Positions 27,481 to 36,280 of a stretch of 64,000 bases of DNA are shown here, piece after piece. The DNA is from an uncultured Paracoccaceae bacterium (GTDB lineage Bacteria > Pseudomonadota > Alphaproteobacteria > Rhodobacterales > Rhodobacteraceae). Positions within the stretch are counted from its first letter, which is position 1. Each line of letters starts with the position of its first letter. The stretch covers positions 186,001-250,000 of the forward strand of contig CANMQX010000002.1 in assembly GCA_947500135.1 (NCBI GenBank), given 5' to 3'. The translations under genes and the position numbers were made by a program. The notes below the pieces were generated by a model. The model was given only the letters and a program-made list of their open reading frames with translations. It did not search any database and was not told the DNA's origin.

Positions 27481-28677
27481 ATGAAAAAGCTCATGATGGC
27501 GACAACCGCCATGGCAATGATTGCGGGCGGCGCTTATGCGGATGGCCACGCAGATGAAGTCAAGATCGGCGTGATCCTCGGATTCACCGGGCCGCTTGAA
27601 TCAATCACACCAGCAATGGGTGCGGGCGCTGAACTGGCCATGGCCGAAGTCAGCGATTCCGGTGCGTTGCTGGGCGGCGCAAAAGTGACCTCCGTGCGCG
27701 GGGACAGCACATGTATCGATGCGGCAGCCGCCACAACAGCCGCTGAACGGCTTGTGACATCTGATGGCGTCAACGCAATCATGGGCGCTGACTGCTCTGG
27801 CGTGACCGGCGCAATCCTGGCCAACGTGGCACGCGCCAACGGCGTTGTCATGATCTCGCCTTCCGCCACATCACCTGGCCTTTCGACTGCCGAAGATGAC
27901 GGGTTGTTCTTCCGGACTGCCCCATCTGATGCGCGTCAGGGCGTGATCATCACCAACATCCTGCAAGATCGCGGTGTTAGCGAAGTGGCCCTGACCTACA
28001 CCAATAATGACTATGGCAAAGGTCTGGCCGATGCATTCCAGGCTGAATTTGAAGCGGCTGGCGGTACCGTCACCATTTCTGCGGCACATGAAGACGGCAA
28101 GGCCGACTACTCTGCTGAAGTGGGCGCGCTCGCCTCTGCCGGTGGTGAAGTGCTGGTTGTGGCAGGCTATGTCGATCAGGGTGGCTCCGGCATCATCCGC
28201 TCCGCACTGGATACAGGCGCATTTGACACGTTCTATTTGCCAGACGGGATGGTCGGCGCGAAACTGAACGAAAACTTTGGTGACGAACTGAACGGCTCAT
28301 TTGGCGCCCTCCCCGGCACCGACAGTGCAGGTGCAGAAAAGTACGCTGCGATGGCGGCCGAGGCAGGTTATGACGGCACCGGCGCATTCAGCCCAGAAAG
28401 CTATGATGCGGCAGCGCTGATCATGCTGGCAATGCAGGCCGCAGGGTCCAGCGCATCGGCTGACTTTAAAGATCACGTCTTTGACGTCGCCAACGCACCG
28501 GGCACCGAAATCTTCCCAGGTGAGCTGCAAAAAGCGCTGGAACTGATCGCAGCCGGTGAAGATGTGGACTATGTCGGCGCTTCTGCTGTTGAACTGATCG
28601 GACCCGGCGAAAGCGCTGGCAACTATCAGGAAATCGAATTCGCCGACGGCGTATACTCCACCATCAAATACCGCTAA
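27481..28677 (+). CDS. Branched-chain amino acid-type ABC transporter substrate-binding protein
   Basis: A 398-residue periplasmic binding protein of the LivJ/type 1 fold. It has a signal peptide (MKKLMMATTAMAMIAGGAYA) and the family pattern VKIGVILGFTGPLESITPAM, GADCSGVTGAILANVA and ALTYTNNDYGKGLADAF. A GGGAG ribosome site precedes the ATG. The ligand cannot be told from sequence; the family takes amino acids, amides, urea and aromatic acids. A strong hairpin follows it. Confidence 0.95.
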   Translation: MKKLMMATTAMAMIAGGAYADGHADEVKIGVILGFTGPLESITPAMGAGAELAMAEVSDSGALLGGAKVTSVRGDSTCIDAAAATTAAERLVTSDGVNAIMGADCSGVTGAILANVARANGVVMISPSATSPGLSTAEDDGLFFRTAPSDARQGVIITNILQDRGVSEVALTYTNNDYGKGLADAFQAEFEAAGGTVTISAAHEDGKADYSAEVGALASAGGEVLVVAGYVDQGGSGIIRSALDTGAFDTFYLPDGMVGAKLNENFGDELNGSFGALPGTDSAGAEKYAAMAAEAGYDGTGAFSPESYDAAALIMLAMQAAGSSASADFKDHVFDVANAPGTEIFPGELQKALELIAAGEDVDYVGASAVELIGPGESAGNYQEIEFADGVYSTIKYR

Positions 28678-28695
28678 ACACGGGCGACAAAAAAC

Positions 28696-28725
28696 AAAGC
28701 AGCGCGTCATCTGGCGCGCTGTTTT
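28696..28725 (+). terminator. Hairpin with T-run between binding protein and livG
   Basis: CAGCGCG (28700-28706) and CGCGCTG (28715-28721) pair around an eight-base loop, with AAA before and TTTT after extending the stem. It looks like a rho-independent terminator that is leaky, or an attenuator, and would give the binding protein more message than the membrane genes. Confidence 0.6.
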
Positions 28726-28739
28726 CGCAGGGGAATGCC

Positions 28740-29525
28740 ATGATCGTCGTTGAAAACCTGGTCAAAACCTTTGGCGGTTTTCGGGCCGTTGATGATGCAA
28801 GCCTACGGATCGGCGAAGGCACGATCACCGGGCTGATCGGACCAAACGGAGCCGGAAAAACGACCCTTTTCAATGTGATCGCGGGCGTTCTTAAACCCAC
28901 CTCAGGGCGGGTGACAATGATGGGCAAAGACATCACCGGCCTGCCCCCACATGAGCTGTTCCACAAGGGGCTGTTGCGCACATTCCAGATCGCGCATGAG
29001 TTTTCCTCCATGACAGTGCGTGAAAACCTGATGATGGTGCCCGGCGATCAATCCGGCGAACGGCTCTGGAACACATGGTTCGGACGCAAACGGATCGCGG
29101 ATGAAGAACGCGCGCTGTTGGCCAAGGCGGATGAGGTCATCGAATTCCTGACAATCGACCACCTGAAGGAAGAAAAAGCAGGCAATCTGTCTGGCGGGCA
29201 GAAAAAGCTGCTCGAACTGGGGCGGACCATGATGGTGGATGCCCGGATCGTATTCCTGGATGAGGTCGGGGCCGGCGTGAACCGCACCCTGCTCAATACA
29301 ATCGGGGATGCAATCATCCGGTTGAACAAGGAACGCAACTACACATTCGTCGTGATCGAACACGACATGGATTTTATCGGCCGCCTCTGTGATCCGGTGA
29401 TTTGTATGGCGGAAGGCCACGTGCTGGCCGAAGGGACCTTGGAAGAAATCAAGGCCAATGAACAGGTGATCGAGGCCTATCTCGGCACCGGACTGAAAAA
29501 CAAAGATAAGGTAAGCGCGACATGA
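28740..29525 (+). CDS. livG: ABC transporter ATP-binding protein (LivG family)
   Basis: A 261-residue ATPase with Walker A (GPNGAGKTT), the LivG-type FQIAHEFSSMTVRENLM, signature LSGGQKKL and the switch histidine (VVIEHDMDFI). Walker B reads IVFLDEVGAGV: the proline normal in DEP is replaced by valine, while the aspartate and glutamate remain. It overlaps a 52-residue ORF as ATGA. Confidence 0.95.
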   Translation: MIVVENLVKTFGGFRAVDDASLRIGEGTITGLIGPNGAGKTTLFNVIAGVLKPTSGRVTMMGKDITGLPPHELFHKGLLRTFQIAHEFSSMTVRENLMMVPGDQSGERLWNTWFGRKRIADEERALLAKADEVIEFLTIDHLKEEKAGNLSGGQKKLLELGRTMMVDARIVFLDEVGAGVNRTLLNTIGDAIIRLNKERNYTFVVIEHDMDFIGRLCDPVICMAEGHVLAEGTLEEIKANEQVIEAYLGTGLKNKDKVSAT

Positions 29526-29680
29526 AATTCCTGTTGACCATCCTTCTTGGGGCGATCCTCGGCTCTGCCGGTACGTTCTATTATATCTATGAAAATCATG
29601 CAGATGCGGGCGAACAGGCCCAGATGCGCAATGTCATCACAACATATGCGCCATTCCTGTCGGAGTATGTTAATCCGTGA
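29522..29680 (+). CDS. 52-residue single-span membrane protein between livG and livF
   Basis: The ATG overlaps the livG stop (ATGA), and its own TGA overlaps the GTG of livF (GTGA), so three genes are stitched together. The product starts with a hydrophobic segment (MKFLLTILLGAILGSAG, then TFYYIY) followed by about 30 polar residues ending FLSEYVNP. It looks like a type II membrane peptide or uncleaved signal anchor. I do not recognise the family. The double overlap is the main evidence that it is translated. Confidence 0.66.
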   Translation: MKFLLTILLGAILGSAGTFYYIYENHADAGEQAQMRNVITTYAPFLSEYVNP

Positions 29681-30504
29681 GCGACAACCCCTACCAAAAC
29701 GACAGAGGCAACAAAGACCGGTCGATCACCAACAAAGGTGGCAGCACCATCCAAGAGGTCGACCGGCGTTTTGGCAACAGCAAGGCAAAGCAGGGTGACC
29801 CGTTCCTGATCGGCGATGCCATGACCGGCGGTTATGGCAAAGGCCCCGATATCCTGCACGCCTGTACGATTGCCGCCGAAAAGGGCGAGATTGCAGTGAT
29901 TGTTGGCCCCAACGGCGCGGGCAAATCCACAGCGATGAAAGCCGTGTTCGGCATGTTGAACGTCAACGAAGGGGCCGTGCGTCTTGACGGCGAAGACATC
30001 ACGCATCTGTCGCCGCAGCAGCGTGTGGTCAAGGGGATGGGGTTTGTGCCCCAGACATCCAACATCTTCACCTCCATGACGGTCGAGGAAAACCTGGAGA
30101 TGGGCGCGTTCATCCGGCGGGATGATTTTCACGATACGATGACACAGGTCTACGACCTATTCCCGATCCTGAAAGACAAGCGCAACCAAGCCGCAGGCGA
30201 ACTCTCGGGCGGGCAACGTCAACAGGTCGCTGTCGGTCGGGCGCTGATGACGCAACCCAAAGTGCTGATGCTGGACGAACCCACCGCCGGGGTCAGTCCC
30301 ATCGTGATGGACGAACTTTTCGACCGGATCATCGAGGTCGCACGCACCGGCATCCCAATCCTGATGGTGGAACAAAACGCCCGGCAAGCGCTTGAGATTG
30401 CAGATAAAGCCTATGTTCTGGTCCAGGGCCGGAACGCACATACCGGCACCGGAAAAGAGCTGCTGGCCGACCCCGAAGTGCGGCGGAGTTTCCTGGGCGG
30501 ATGA
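29677..30504 (+). CDS. livF: ABC transporter ATP-binding protein (LivF family)
   Basis: A 275-residue ATPase starting with GTG. The first 40 residues (SDNPYQNDRGNKDRSITNKG and on) are polar and precede the ABC domain, an extension not found in E. coli LivF. Walker A is GPNGAGKST, the Q-loop is FVPQTSNIF, the signature LSGGQRQQ and Walker B LMLDEPTAGV. It works as the partner of LivG. Confidence 0.94.
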   Translation: MSDNPYQNDRGNKDRSITNKGGSTIQEVDRRFGNSKAKQGDPFLIGDAMTGGYGKGPDILHACTIAAEKGEIAVIVGPNGAGKSTAMKAVFGMLNVNEGAVRLDGEDITHLSPQQRVVKGMGFVPQTSNIFTSMTVEENLEMGAFIRRDDFHDTMTQVYDLFPILKDKRNQAAGELSGGQRQQVAVGRALMTQPKVLMLDEPTAGVSPIVMDELFDRIIEVARTGIPILMVEQNARQALEIADKAYVLVQGRNAHTGTGKELLADPEVRRSFLGG

Positions 30505-30944
30505 ATGTTATAAACTCTTTGATTTCGTCCGCGGGTTTCTTCGTACTTCTTGCGACCCATGCTAATGCAGCTTTGAATCAATACGGTTTCCCGGCGCAAT
30601 GCTCAATCTATCAGGCCTGTCAGGATGGCGTATGCGTCAGAGTTTATTTGCCCGTCAGTTCCGTTATCATTTTTGCCGAAAACGATGTGTACTCCATGGC
30701 ATCTTCGCTGGATGGTCAGCGTTACAAGCTCGGTTACTTCGAGACGTTAGAAGAAGCAAAACTATCAGTGGATGGCTATGAAGACCGAGATTTTGGCAGT
30801 GTTGTCATCCCGAACAATGAAGTGGCTGACGCCTTTGGCATGAACTTCCATTCGACGATCAGTCGCGGTGGTTACACTACTGTTTCTGATGACGTTACAA
30901 AGCTAGTTTGCTCTGCAATTCGCATCAACGGGGAATTGAACTGA
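30501..30944 (+). CDS. Secreted protein of unknown function inside the liv operon
   Basis: A 147-residue protein with a signal peptide (VINSLISSAGFFVLLATHAN, cleavage after ANA). The mature part has four cysteines (C34, C40, C45 and C137) that could form two disulfides. Its start overlaps the livF stop (ATGA) and its stop overlaps the livH start (TGATG), yet its base composition is visibly more AT-rich than either neighbour, with codons such as CTA, TTA and AGA rarely used around it. This suggests a recent arrival that kept operon coupling. No family recognised. Confidence 0.68.
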   Translation: MNVINSLISSAGFFVLLATHANAALNQYGFPAQCSIYQACQDGVCVRVYLPVSSVIIFAENDVYSMASSLDGQRYKLGYFETLEEAKLSVDGYEDRDFGSVVIPNNEVADAFGMNFHSTISRGGYTTVSDDVTKLVCSAIRINGELN

Positions 30945-31954
30945 TGGACATTCTCAACGCCCTCGTGGCCTTTGCAAACTTCGTCTTTGTTCCCGGCCTC
31001 GCCTACGGTGCCCAGCTGGCCATCGGCGCGCTTGGGGTCACGCTGATCTATGGCATCCTGCGGTTTTCCAATTTTGCCCATGGTGACACCATGGCCTTTG
31101 GCACCGCGATGACCATCATCGCAACCAACATGCTCTTGGCCATCGGGATCACCTTCGGGCCACTGCCCACCGCCCTGCTCGCCCTGCCCTTCGGGATCGG
31201 CATGACCATCCTTCTGGTTCTTGGCATCGACTGGCTGGTCTATAAATTCTACCGCGACCAAAAGGCGAAACCGGTCATCCTCGTCATTGTCTCCATGGGG
31301 GTGATGTTTGTCATGAACGGCGTCGTGCGTTTCATCATCGGGGTGAAAGACATCCGCTTTGCCGATGGCGAACGGTTCATCATCAGCGCTCGCGACTTCA
31401 AAACCATGACCGGCCTGAATGAAGGGCTGGCGATCAAGACCACCCAGGCGATCACCGTTGTTGTCGCCGTCATCGTCGTGGCGATCCTGTTCTGGTTCCT
31501 CAACAAGACCCGGACCGGCAAATCCATGCGGGCCTTTTCAGATAACGAGGACCTCGCCCTGCTGTCGGGCATCAACCCCGACTGGGTGGTCAAGGTGACA
31601 TGGATGATCGTCGCAGCCCTCGCGACCACCGCTGGCGTGCTCTACGGGCTGGATAAGTCGTTCAAAGCGTTCACCTATTTCCAACTCCTGCTGCCAATCT
31701 TTGCCTCTGCCATCGTTGGCGGGCTTGGTAATCCCATCGGGGCCATTGCGGGCGGTTTTGTCATCGCCTTCAGCGAGGTCACAATCACCTATGCCTGGAA
31801 AAAGGTGCTTGTCTATCTGATGCCGGAAAGCCTCGAGCCGGACGGATTGGTGCAGCTTCTGTCCACCGACTATAAATTCGCCGTCAGCTTCGCGATCCTG
31901 ATTATCGTGCTGCTTTTCAAACCGACCGGCCTGTTCAAGGGGCAATCCGTATGA
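30944..31954 (+). CDS. livH: Branched-chain amino acid-type ABC permease (LivH family)
   Basis: A 336-residue permease with eight or so membrane segments. The LivH pattern is LAIGALGVTLIYGILRFSNF ahead of AHGDTMAFGTAM, and SAIVGGLGNPIGAIAGGFVI near the C terminus. The ATG at 30944 shares a base with the preceding stop. It forms the membrane channel with LivM. Confidence 0.94.
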   Translation: MDILNALVAFANFVFVPGLAYGAQLAIGALGVTLIYGILRFSNFAHGDTMAFGTAMTIIATNMLLAIGITFGPLPTALLALPFGIGMTILLVLGIDWLVYKFYRDQKAKPVILVIVSMGVMFVMNGVVRFIIGVKDIRFADGERFIISARDFKTMTGLNEGLAIKTTQAITVVVAVIVVAILFWFLNKTRTGKSMRAFSDNEDLALLSGINPDWVVKVTWMIVAALATTAGVLYGLDKSFKAFTYFQLLLPIFASAIVGGLGNPIGAIAGGFVIAFSEVTITYAWKKVLVYLMPESLEPDGLVQLLSTDYKFAVSFAILIIVLLFKPTGLFKGQSV

Positions 31955-33252
31955 ACCCTGCATTGAAAAACACGGCACTCTTTTCCGTTCTGGGCATCCT
32001 GATTCTTGGGACAGGTATTGTGCAAGGCTGGAACACTGCGCTGCTGATCGTGAACATGGGGCTGATCTCGGCCATCATGGCGCTTGGGGTCAACCTGCAA
32101 TGGGGTTTCGCTGGGCTCTTCAATATCGGGGTCATGGGGTTTGTGGCCTTGGGCGGTCTGGCCACTGTCCTGATCTCCATGCCGCCCGTGGGCGAGGCTT
32201 GGGCGGCAGGCGGGTTGCAAATCATCCTTGGACTGATCGCGGGTGCGGCGACCATCGCTGCCGCCATCTTTGCGCAAAAGCGGTTCGCCGGGCGGACACA
32301 GGTCGTTGTGACCCTTGGCGTGCTGATCGCCGGGTTCTTTGTCTACCGGGCGGTCTTTGACGCGGGCGTCGACGCAGTTGAGGCGGTGAACCCCGCCGCC
32401 ACCGGCTATCTGGGCGGGCTGAACCTGCCGATCTTGTTTGCGTGGCCTGTAGGCGGCTTGCTGGCAGCAGGTGCAGCCTGGATCATCGGCAAGACAGCGC
32501 TTGGATTGCGCTCTGACTATCTGGCCATCGCCACGCTGGGGATCGCCGAGATTATCATTGCCGTTCTGAAAAACGAAGATTGGCTCGCCCGCGGCGTCAA
32601 AAACGTCATCGGCCTGCCGCGCCCTGTCCCCTACGAGGTGGATCTGCAAAACGATGCAGGCTTCGTCGAACGGGCCGCCAGCCTTGGGCTGGACCCGGTC
32701 ACAGCCTCCACGCTCTATACGAAAATCGGCTACGGCGTGCTGTTCATGATCGTGCTCCTGATCCTGCTTTGGCTGGCACAAAAGGCGCTGAACAGCCCAT
32801 GGGGCCGGATGATGCGCGCCATCCGCGACAACGAAGTCGCGGCTGAGGCGATGGGCAAAGACGTAACCGCCCGGCATCTGCAAATCTTCATCCTCGGCTC
32901 CGCCATCTGCGGGATCGCAGGGGCGATGATGACCACCCTGGACGGTCAGCTAACCCCGGGCACCTACCAGCCCTTGCGTTTTACCTTCCTCGTGTGGGTC
33001 ATGGTGATTGTCGGCGGGTCCGGCAACAATTTTGGGGCCGTACTTGGCGGCATGCTGATCTGGTGGCTCTGGGTCATGGTGGAACCGCTGGGTCTGGGTC
33101 TGATGAATATCCTCGCCAGCGGCCTGCCCGAAGGCAGCAGCTTGCGTGACACGCTGATCGATGGGGCGGCGCATATGCGGCTTCTGACCATGGGGCTGAT
33201 CCTGCTTCTGGTCTTGCGGTTCAGCCCGCGCGGCCTGATCCCCGAAAGGTAA
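31951..33252 (+). CDS. livM: Branched-chain amino acid-type ABC permease (LivM family)
   Basis: A 433-residue permease overlapping livH by ATGA. LivM motifs are ALGVNLQWGFAGLFNIGVMG near the N terminus, SDYLAIATLGIAEII, and MMRAIRDNEVAAEAMGKDV in the coupling loop. It closes the importer operon 27481-33252. Confidence 0.94.
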   Translation: MNPALKNTALFSVLGILILGTGIVQGWNTALLIVNMGLISAIMALGVNLQWGFAGLFNIGVMGFVALGGLATVLISMPPVGEAWAAGGLQIILGLIAGAATIAAAIFAQKRFAGRTQVVVTLGVLIAGFFVYRAVFDAGVDAVEAVNPAATGYLGGLNLPILFAWPVGGLLAAGAAWIIGKTALGLRSDYLAIATLGIAEIIIAVLKNEDWLARGVKNVIGLPRPVPYEVDLQNDAGFVERAASLGLDPVTASTLYTKIGYGVLFMIVLLILLWLAQKALNSPWGRMMRAIRDNEVAAEAMGKDVTARHLQIFILGSAICGIAGAMMTTLDGQLTPGTYQPLRFTFLVWVMVIVGGSGNNFGAVLGGMLIWWLWVMVEPLGLGLMNILASGLPEGSSLRDTLIDGAAHMRLLTMGLILLLVLRFSPRGLIPER

Positions 33253-33309
33253 CTTGTCCTTGTGGAACGCCCTGCTAAAACGGGGGGCGTTTCAAATCTC
33301 GGGGATCTG

Positions 33310-35772
33310 ATGGCCTTTCTCTTTCGCTGGCTTGTCCGGCTGACATCTTTTCTGATCCTGCTGACCGTGGCCGGTTTCGCGCTGGCCTATTATTTCGCCG
33401 CGCGTTCCCTGCCCGACTATAATGCAGACCTGCAGGTAAGCGGGATCAGCGCCCCGGTCAAGATTGTGCGCAACAACGCCAATGTGCCGCATATTTTCGG
33501 GGAAACCGACGCCGATGTCTTCTTTGGGCTTGGCTATGCCCATGCGCAGGACCGGCTGTGGCAGATGACCATGCTGCGGCGCACCGCGCAGGGGCGGCTC
33601 TCGGAACTGTTCGGGGAACGGACCGTTGGGATTGATGAGGTGCTGCGCCGCTACGACATCTACAATCTGGCGGTTTCATCGGTGGCGGCACAGGATGAAC
33701 AGACCAAGACTGCGCTGGAGGCTTACGCCGCCGGGGTCAACGCATGGCTGACCGAAGTGAACGCAGGCGCACGCGGGCGCGGCGCACCGGAAATGTGGCT
33801 CTTCAGCCACCCGGTCGCGCCATGGCAACCGGCGGATTCGCTGGCCATCCTGAAAGTCATGGCGCTGCAACTAACCGGACATCTGGATAATGAGGTGTTG
33901 CGCGCGCGCACATCCTTGATCATCCCGCCCGAACGACTGCGCGACATCATGCCCGATGATCCCAGCGACGGGATCGCAGCCTTGCCCGAATATGCCAGCA
34001 TCGTGCCCGGCGTGCCGCGATTTATGCCCAATACACGGATGGCCTATGACCCGCTTTCGCCCTTCAAACCCAAAGGGCTCGCCGGGGCGTCCAACGCATG
34101 GGCCGCCAATGCCAGCCGGTCGGCAGCAGGGGCCACTCTTCTGGCCAATGACCCGCATCTGCAACTGACAGCGCCGACCATCTGGTATCTGGCGCGGCTG
34201 GAACTTGGCACTGGTGGGGTGATCGGTGGCACGATCCCCGGCATGCCAGTTGTCCTGTCAGGGCGCAGCGCTGATCTGGGCTGGGGGGTCACCACCGCCT
34301 ATATGGATGATCAGGACATCCTGATCGAAGAGGTCAATCCAGACAATCCCAACGAATATCGCGGCATCAACGGCTGGGTCCCATTCCGCGCCCGCGACAG
34401 CATCATCACCGTCAAAGATGGGCAGGCCGTCACGCTGCGTCTGCGCTGGACCGCCAACGGGCCGGTTATGCCTGCCGATAAATTCGACCTCGGAACCATC
34501 ACGCCGCCGGGGCATGTCACCGCCATCGCCTGGACCGGGCTGTCGGGGCAAGACCCATCCATGTCAGCCGCCATGGCGATCATGCGGGCGCAAACAGTGC
34601 GGGCTGCCGTCAACGCAGGCGAAACCTATATCGCACCGGCACAGAACATGGTGATCGCTGACCGCAACAGGGTTGCGCTCAAAACCGTCGGGGCGATGCC
34701 CGCACGGGATGCGCAGCATCAAAGCCGGGGACGTTACCCAGCCTTTGGTTATCTGCCCGAAAACCGCTGGCAAGGGCGGTTTCCCTATGCCGAGAACCCG
34801 GAATTCATAAACCCTGACGGCGGGATCGTCGGCAACACCAATAACAAGACCATCGACCGGGATTTCCCCTATCATGTCTCGCATCACTGGGGGGATACCC
34901 AGCGGATCAACCGTTGGACACGGCTGATGCAGGCGCGCAACGTGCACACCCGCGACAGCTTTATCGAAGCGCAGCTTGACAGCGTCAGCTTCACCGCGCG
35001 CACCCTGTTGACCCTGATGGGGGCGGACCTGTGGTATACGGGCGACGCCGCCCCCGAAGGGACACTCGAACGCAAACGGCAGGTGGCCCTTGACCTGTTA
35101 TCGGCCTGGAACGGCGAAATGAACGAACACCTGCCAGAGCCGCTGATCTACGCCGCCTGGGTCCGCGAATTCCAACGGCGGCTGATCCGCGATGAACTGG
35201 GGCCACTGGCCCCCGAATTCACCCATGCCAATCCGGTTTTCATCGAACGGGTGTTCCGCGATATCGACGGGGCCAGCGTCTGGTGCGATATCATCCAGTC
35301 TGCCCCGGTTGAGACCTGCACAGATATCGCCCGGCAGTCACTGGATGACGCGCTTGTCTGGATCGCGGAAAACCATGGCGACGCGATCGAGGCCGTGCGC
35401 TGGGGCGATGCCCATCAGGCCACCCATGATCACGAGGTGTTGGGTGGCGTCCCACTTCTGGAATGGTTCGTCAATATCCGGCAGTCAACCAGCGGCGGTG
35501 ACAACACATTGCAACGGGGCAAAACATCCGGCACCGGCCCGGCCCCTTTCCAAAACGTGCATGCGGCAGGTTATCGGGGGGTCTACGACTTCGCCGATCC
35601 TGACAGTTCGGTTTTCGTCACCGCCACCGGACAATCGGGGCACCCGCTGTCACGCTACTACGATGATCTGGGCGAGTTGTGGCGACGCGGCGAATACATC
35701 CCCATGTCACTCGACCCCGATCTGGCCCGCGCCGCCGCCGTAGGGGTCACCTTATTACGGCCCGCCGAATAG
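33310..35772 (+). CDS. Penicillin acylase-family Ntn hydrolase
   Basis: An 820-residue protein with an N-terminal membrane segment (FLILLTVAGFALAYYFAA) followed by an alpha chain, linker and beta chain. The nucleophile is S261 in KGLAGASNAWAAN, preceded by the usual self-cleavage site, and asparagine NPE-type motifs follow. The alpha-chain landmark is FGLGYAHAQDRLWQMTMLRR. Members hydrolyse beta-lactam side chains or N-acyl homoserine lactones; the substrate here is unknown. The ATG at 33310 is favoured over a GTG at 33262. Confidence 0.93.
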   Translation: MAFLFRWLVRLTSFLILLTVAGFALAYYFAARSLPDYNADLQVSGISAPVKIVRNNANVPHIFGETDADVFFGLGYAHAQDRLWQMTMLRRTAQGRLSELFGERTVGIDEVLRRYDIYNLAVSSVAAQDEQTKTALEAYAAGVNAWLTEVNAGARGRGAPEMWLFSHPVAPWQPADSLAILKVMALQLTGHLDNEVLRARTSLIIPPERLRDIMPDDPSDGIAALPEYASIVPGVPRFMPNTRMAYDPLSPFKPKGLAGASNAWAANASRSAAGATLLANDPHLQLTAPTIWYLARLELGTGGVIGGTIPGMPVVLSGRSADLGWGVTTAYMDDQDILIEEVNPDNPNEYRGINGWVPFRARDSIITVKDGQAVTLRLRWTANGPVMPADKFDLGTITPPGHVTAIAWTGLSGQDPSMSAAMAIMRAQTVRAAVNAGETYIAPAQNMVIADRNRVALKTVGAMPARDAQHQSRGRYPAFGYLPENRWQGRFPYAENPEFINPDGGIVGNTNNKTIDRDFPYHVSHHWGDTQRINRWTRLMQARNVHTRDSFIEAQLDSVSFTARTLLTLMGADLWYTGDAAPEGTLERKRQVALDLLSAWNGEMNEHLPEPLIYAAWVREFQRRLIRDELGPLAPEFTHANPVFIERVFRDIDGASVWCDIIQSAPVETCTDIARQSLDDALVWIAENHGDAIEAVRWGDAHQATHDHEVLGGVPLLEWFVNIRQSTSGGDNTLQRGKTSGTGPAPFQNVHAAGYRGVYDFADPDSSVFVTATGQSGHPLSRYYDDLGELWRRGEYIPMSLDPDLARAAAVGVTLLRPAE

Positions 35773-36233
35773 GCACACACCCTCCCCGCTGTTTTGGTTC
35801 AGTCGCATTGTTTCCAAATCGGACATACCCATGGATGCGCGTATCTTGTGTCGTTGGTCATATTGAACCGACCTAAAACACAGGCGGACAGTCATCCTCG
35901 AATCGTCCGGCACCCATGTCGCAGGCTGACACCGTCACATGCCGCAGACGCTGCGGCGCAGCACCAATCCCCGCATTCTGCTTTTGACATGCCCAAAGGG
36001 TCCGATGGAAACGGATTTCTTGTTGGCGCTAACGCCATTTCCGCACAGAAAACCGGAAAACGCACAAACTATTGGCGATGCACAATTTTATTGTAACTGA
36101 ACGATTATTTCACAAGTTCGGAACAAAAGCTGTCAATTTATTTGCACGATTTTGTATTTATTCCAATGACCTGTCGAGTGTCATCTTCGCATGCAATAGA
36201 ATAATTTTACTAATTATCGGGCGGGGGTTGAGT
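35773..36233. other. Gene-free region upstream of acs
   Basis: No convincing gene in either strand. The first 250 bases have ordinary composition; from about 36065 the sequence becomes AT-rich (for example around 36195-36215), as expected for a promoter region with upstream regulatory sites. I could not identify a specific operator. The leader hairpins that follow are given separately. Confidence 0.5.
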
Positions 36234-36276
36234 GAGTGTTTCAATACTCTCCTCCGTGAATATCGCGCGGAGGAGA
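36234..36276 (+). promoter_or_regulatory. acs leader: hairpin that covers the ribosome binding site
   Basis: TCTCCTCCG (36248-36256) and CGGAGGAGA (36268-36276) pair perfectly over nine bases around an 11-base loop. The right arm is the GGAGGAG ribosome site, five bases before the acs ATG. A second hairpin just upstream (GAGTGT 36234-36239 with ATACTC 36244-36249) shares bases 36248-36249, so the two stems compete at their junction. This is the layout of a translational switch. Confidence 0.55.
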
Positions 36277-36280
36277 AAAA

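Noticed and set aside
31870..32883. A 337-codon minus-strand frame opposite livM
   Set aside because: Shadow of a clear permease gene; the product is rich in His, Gln and Asp with no domain.
35794..36096. A 100-codon frame in the region upstream of acs
   Set aside because: Low-complexity composition with many His, Arg and Cys; no start signal; lies in promoter-type sequence.
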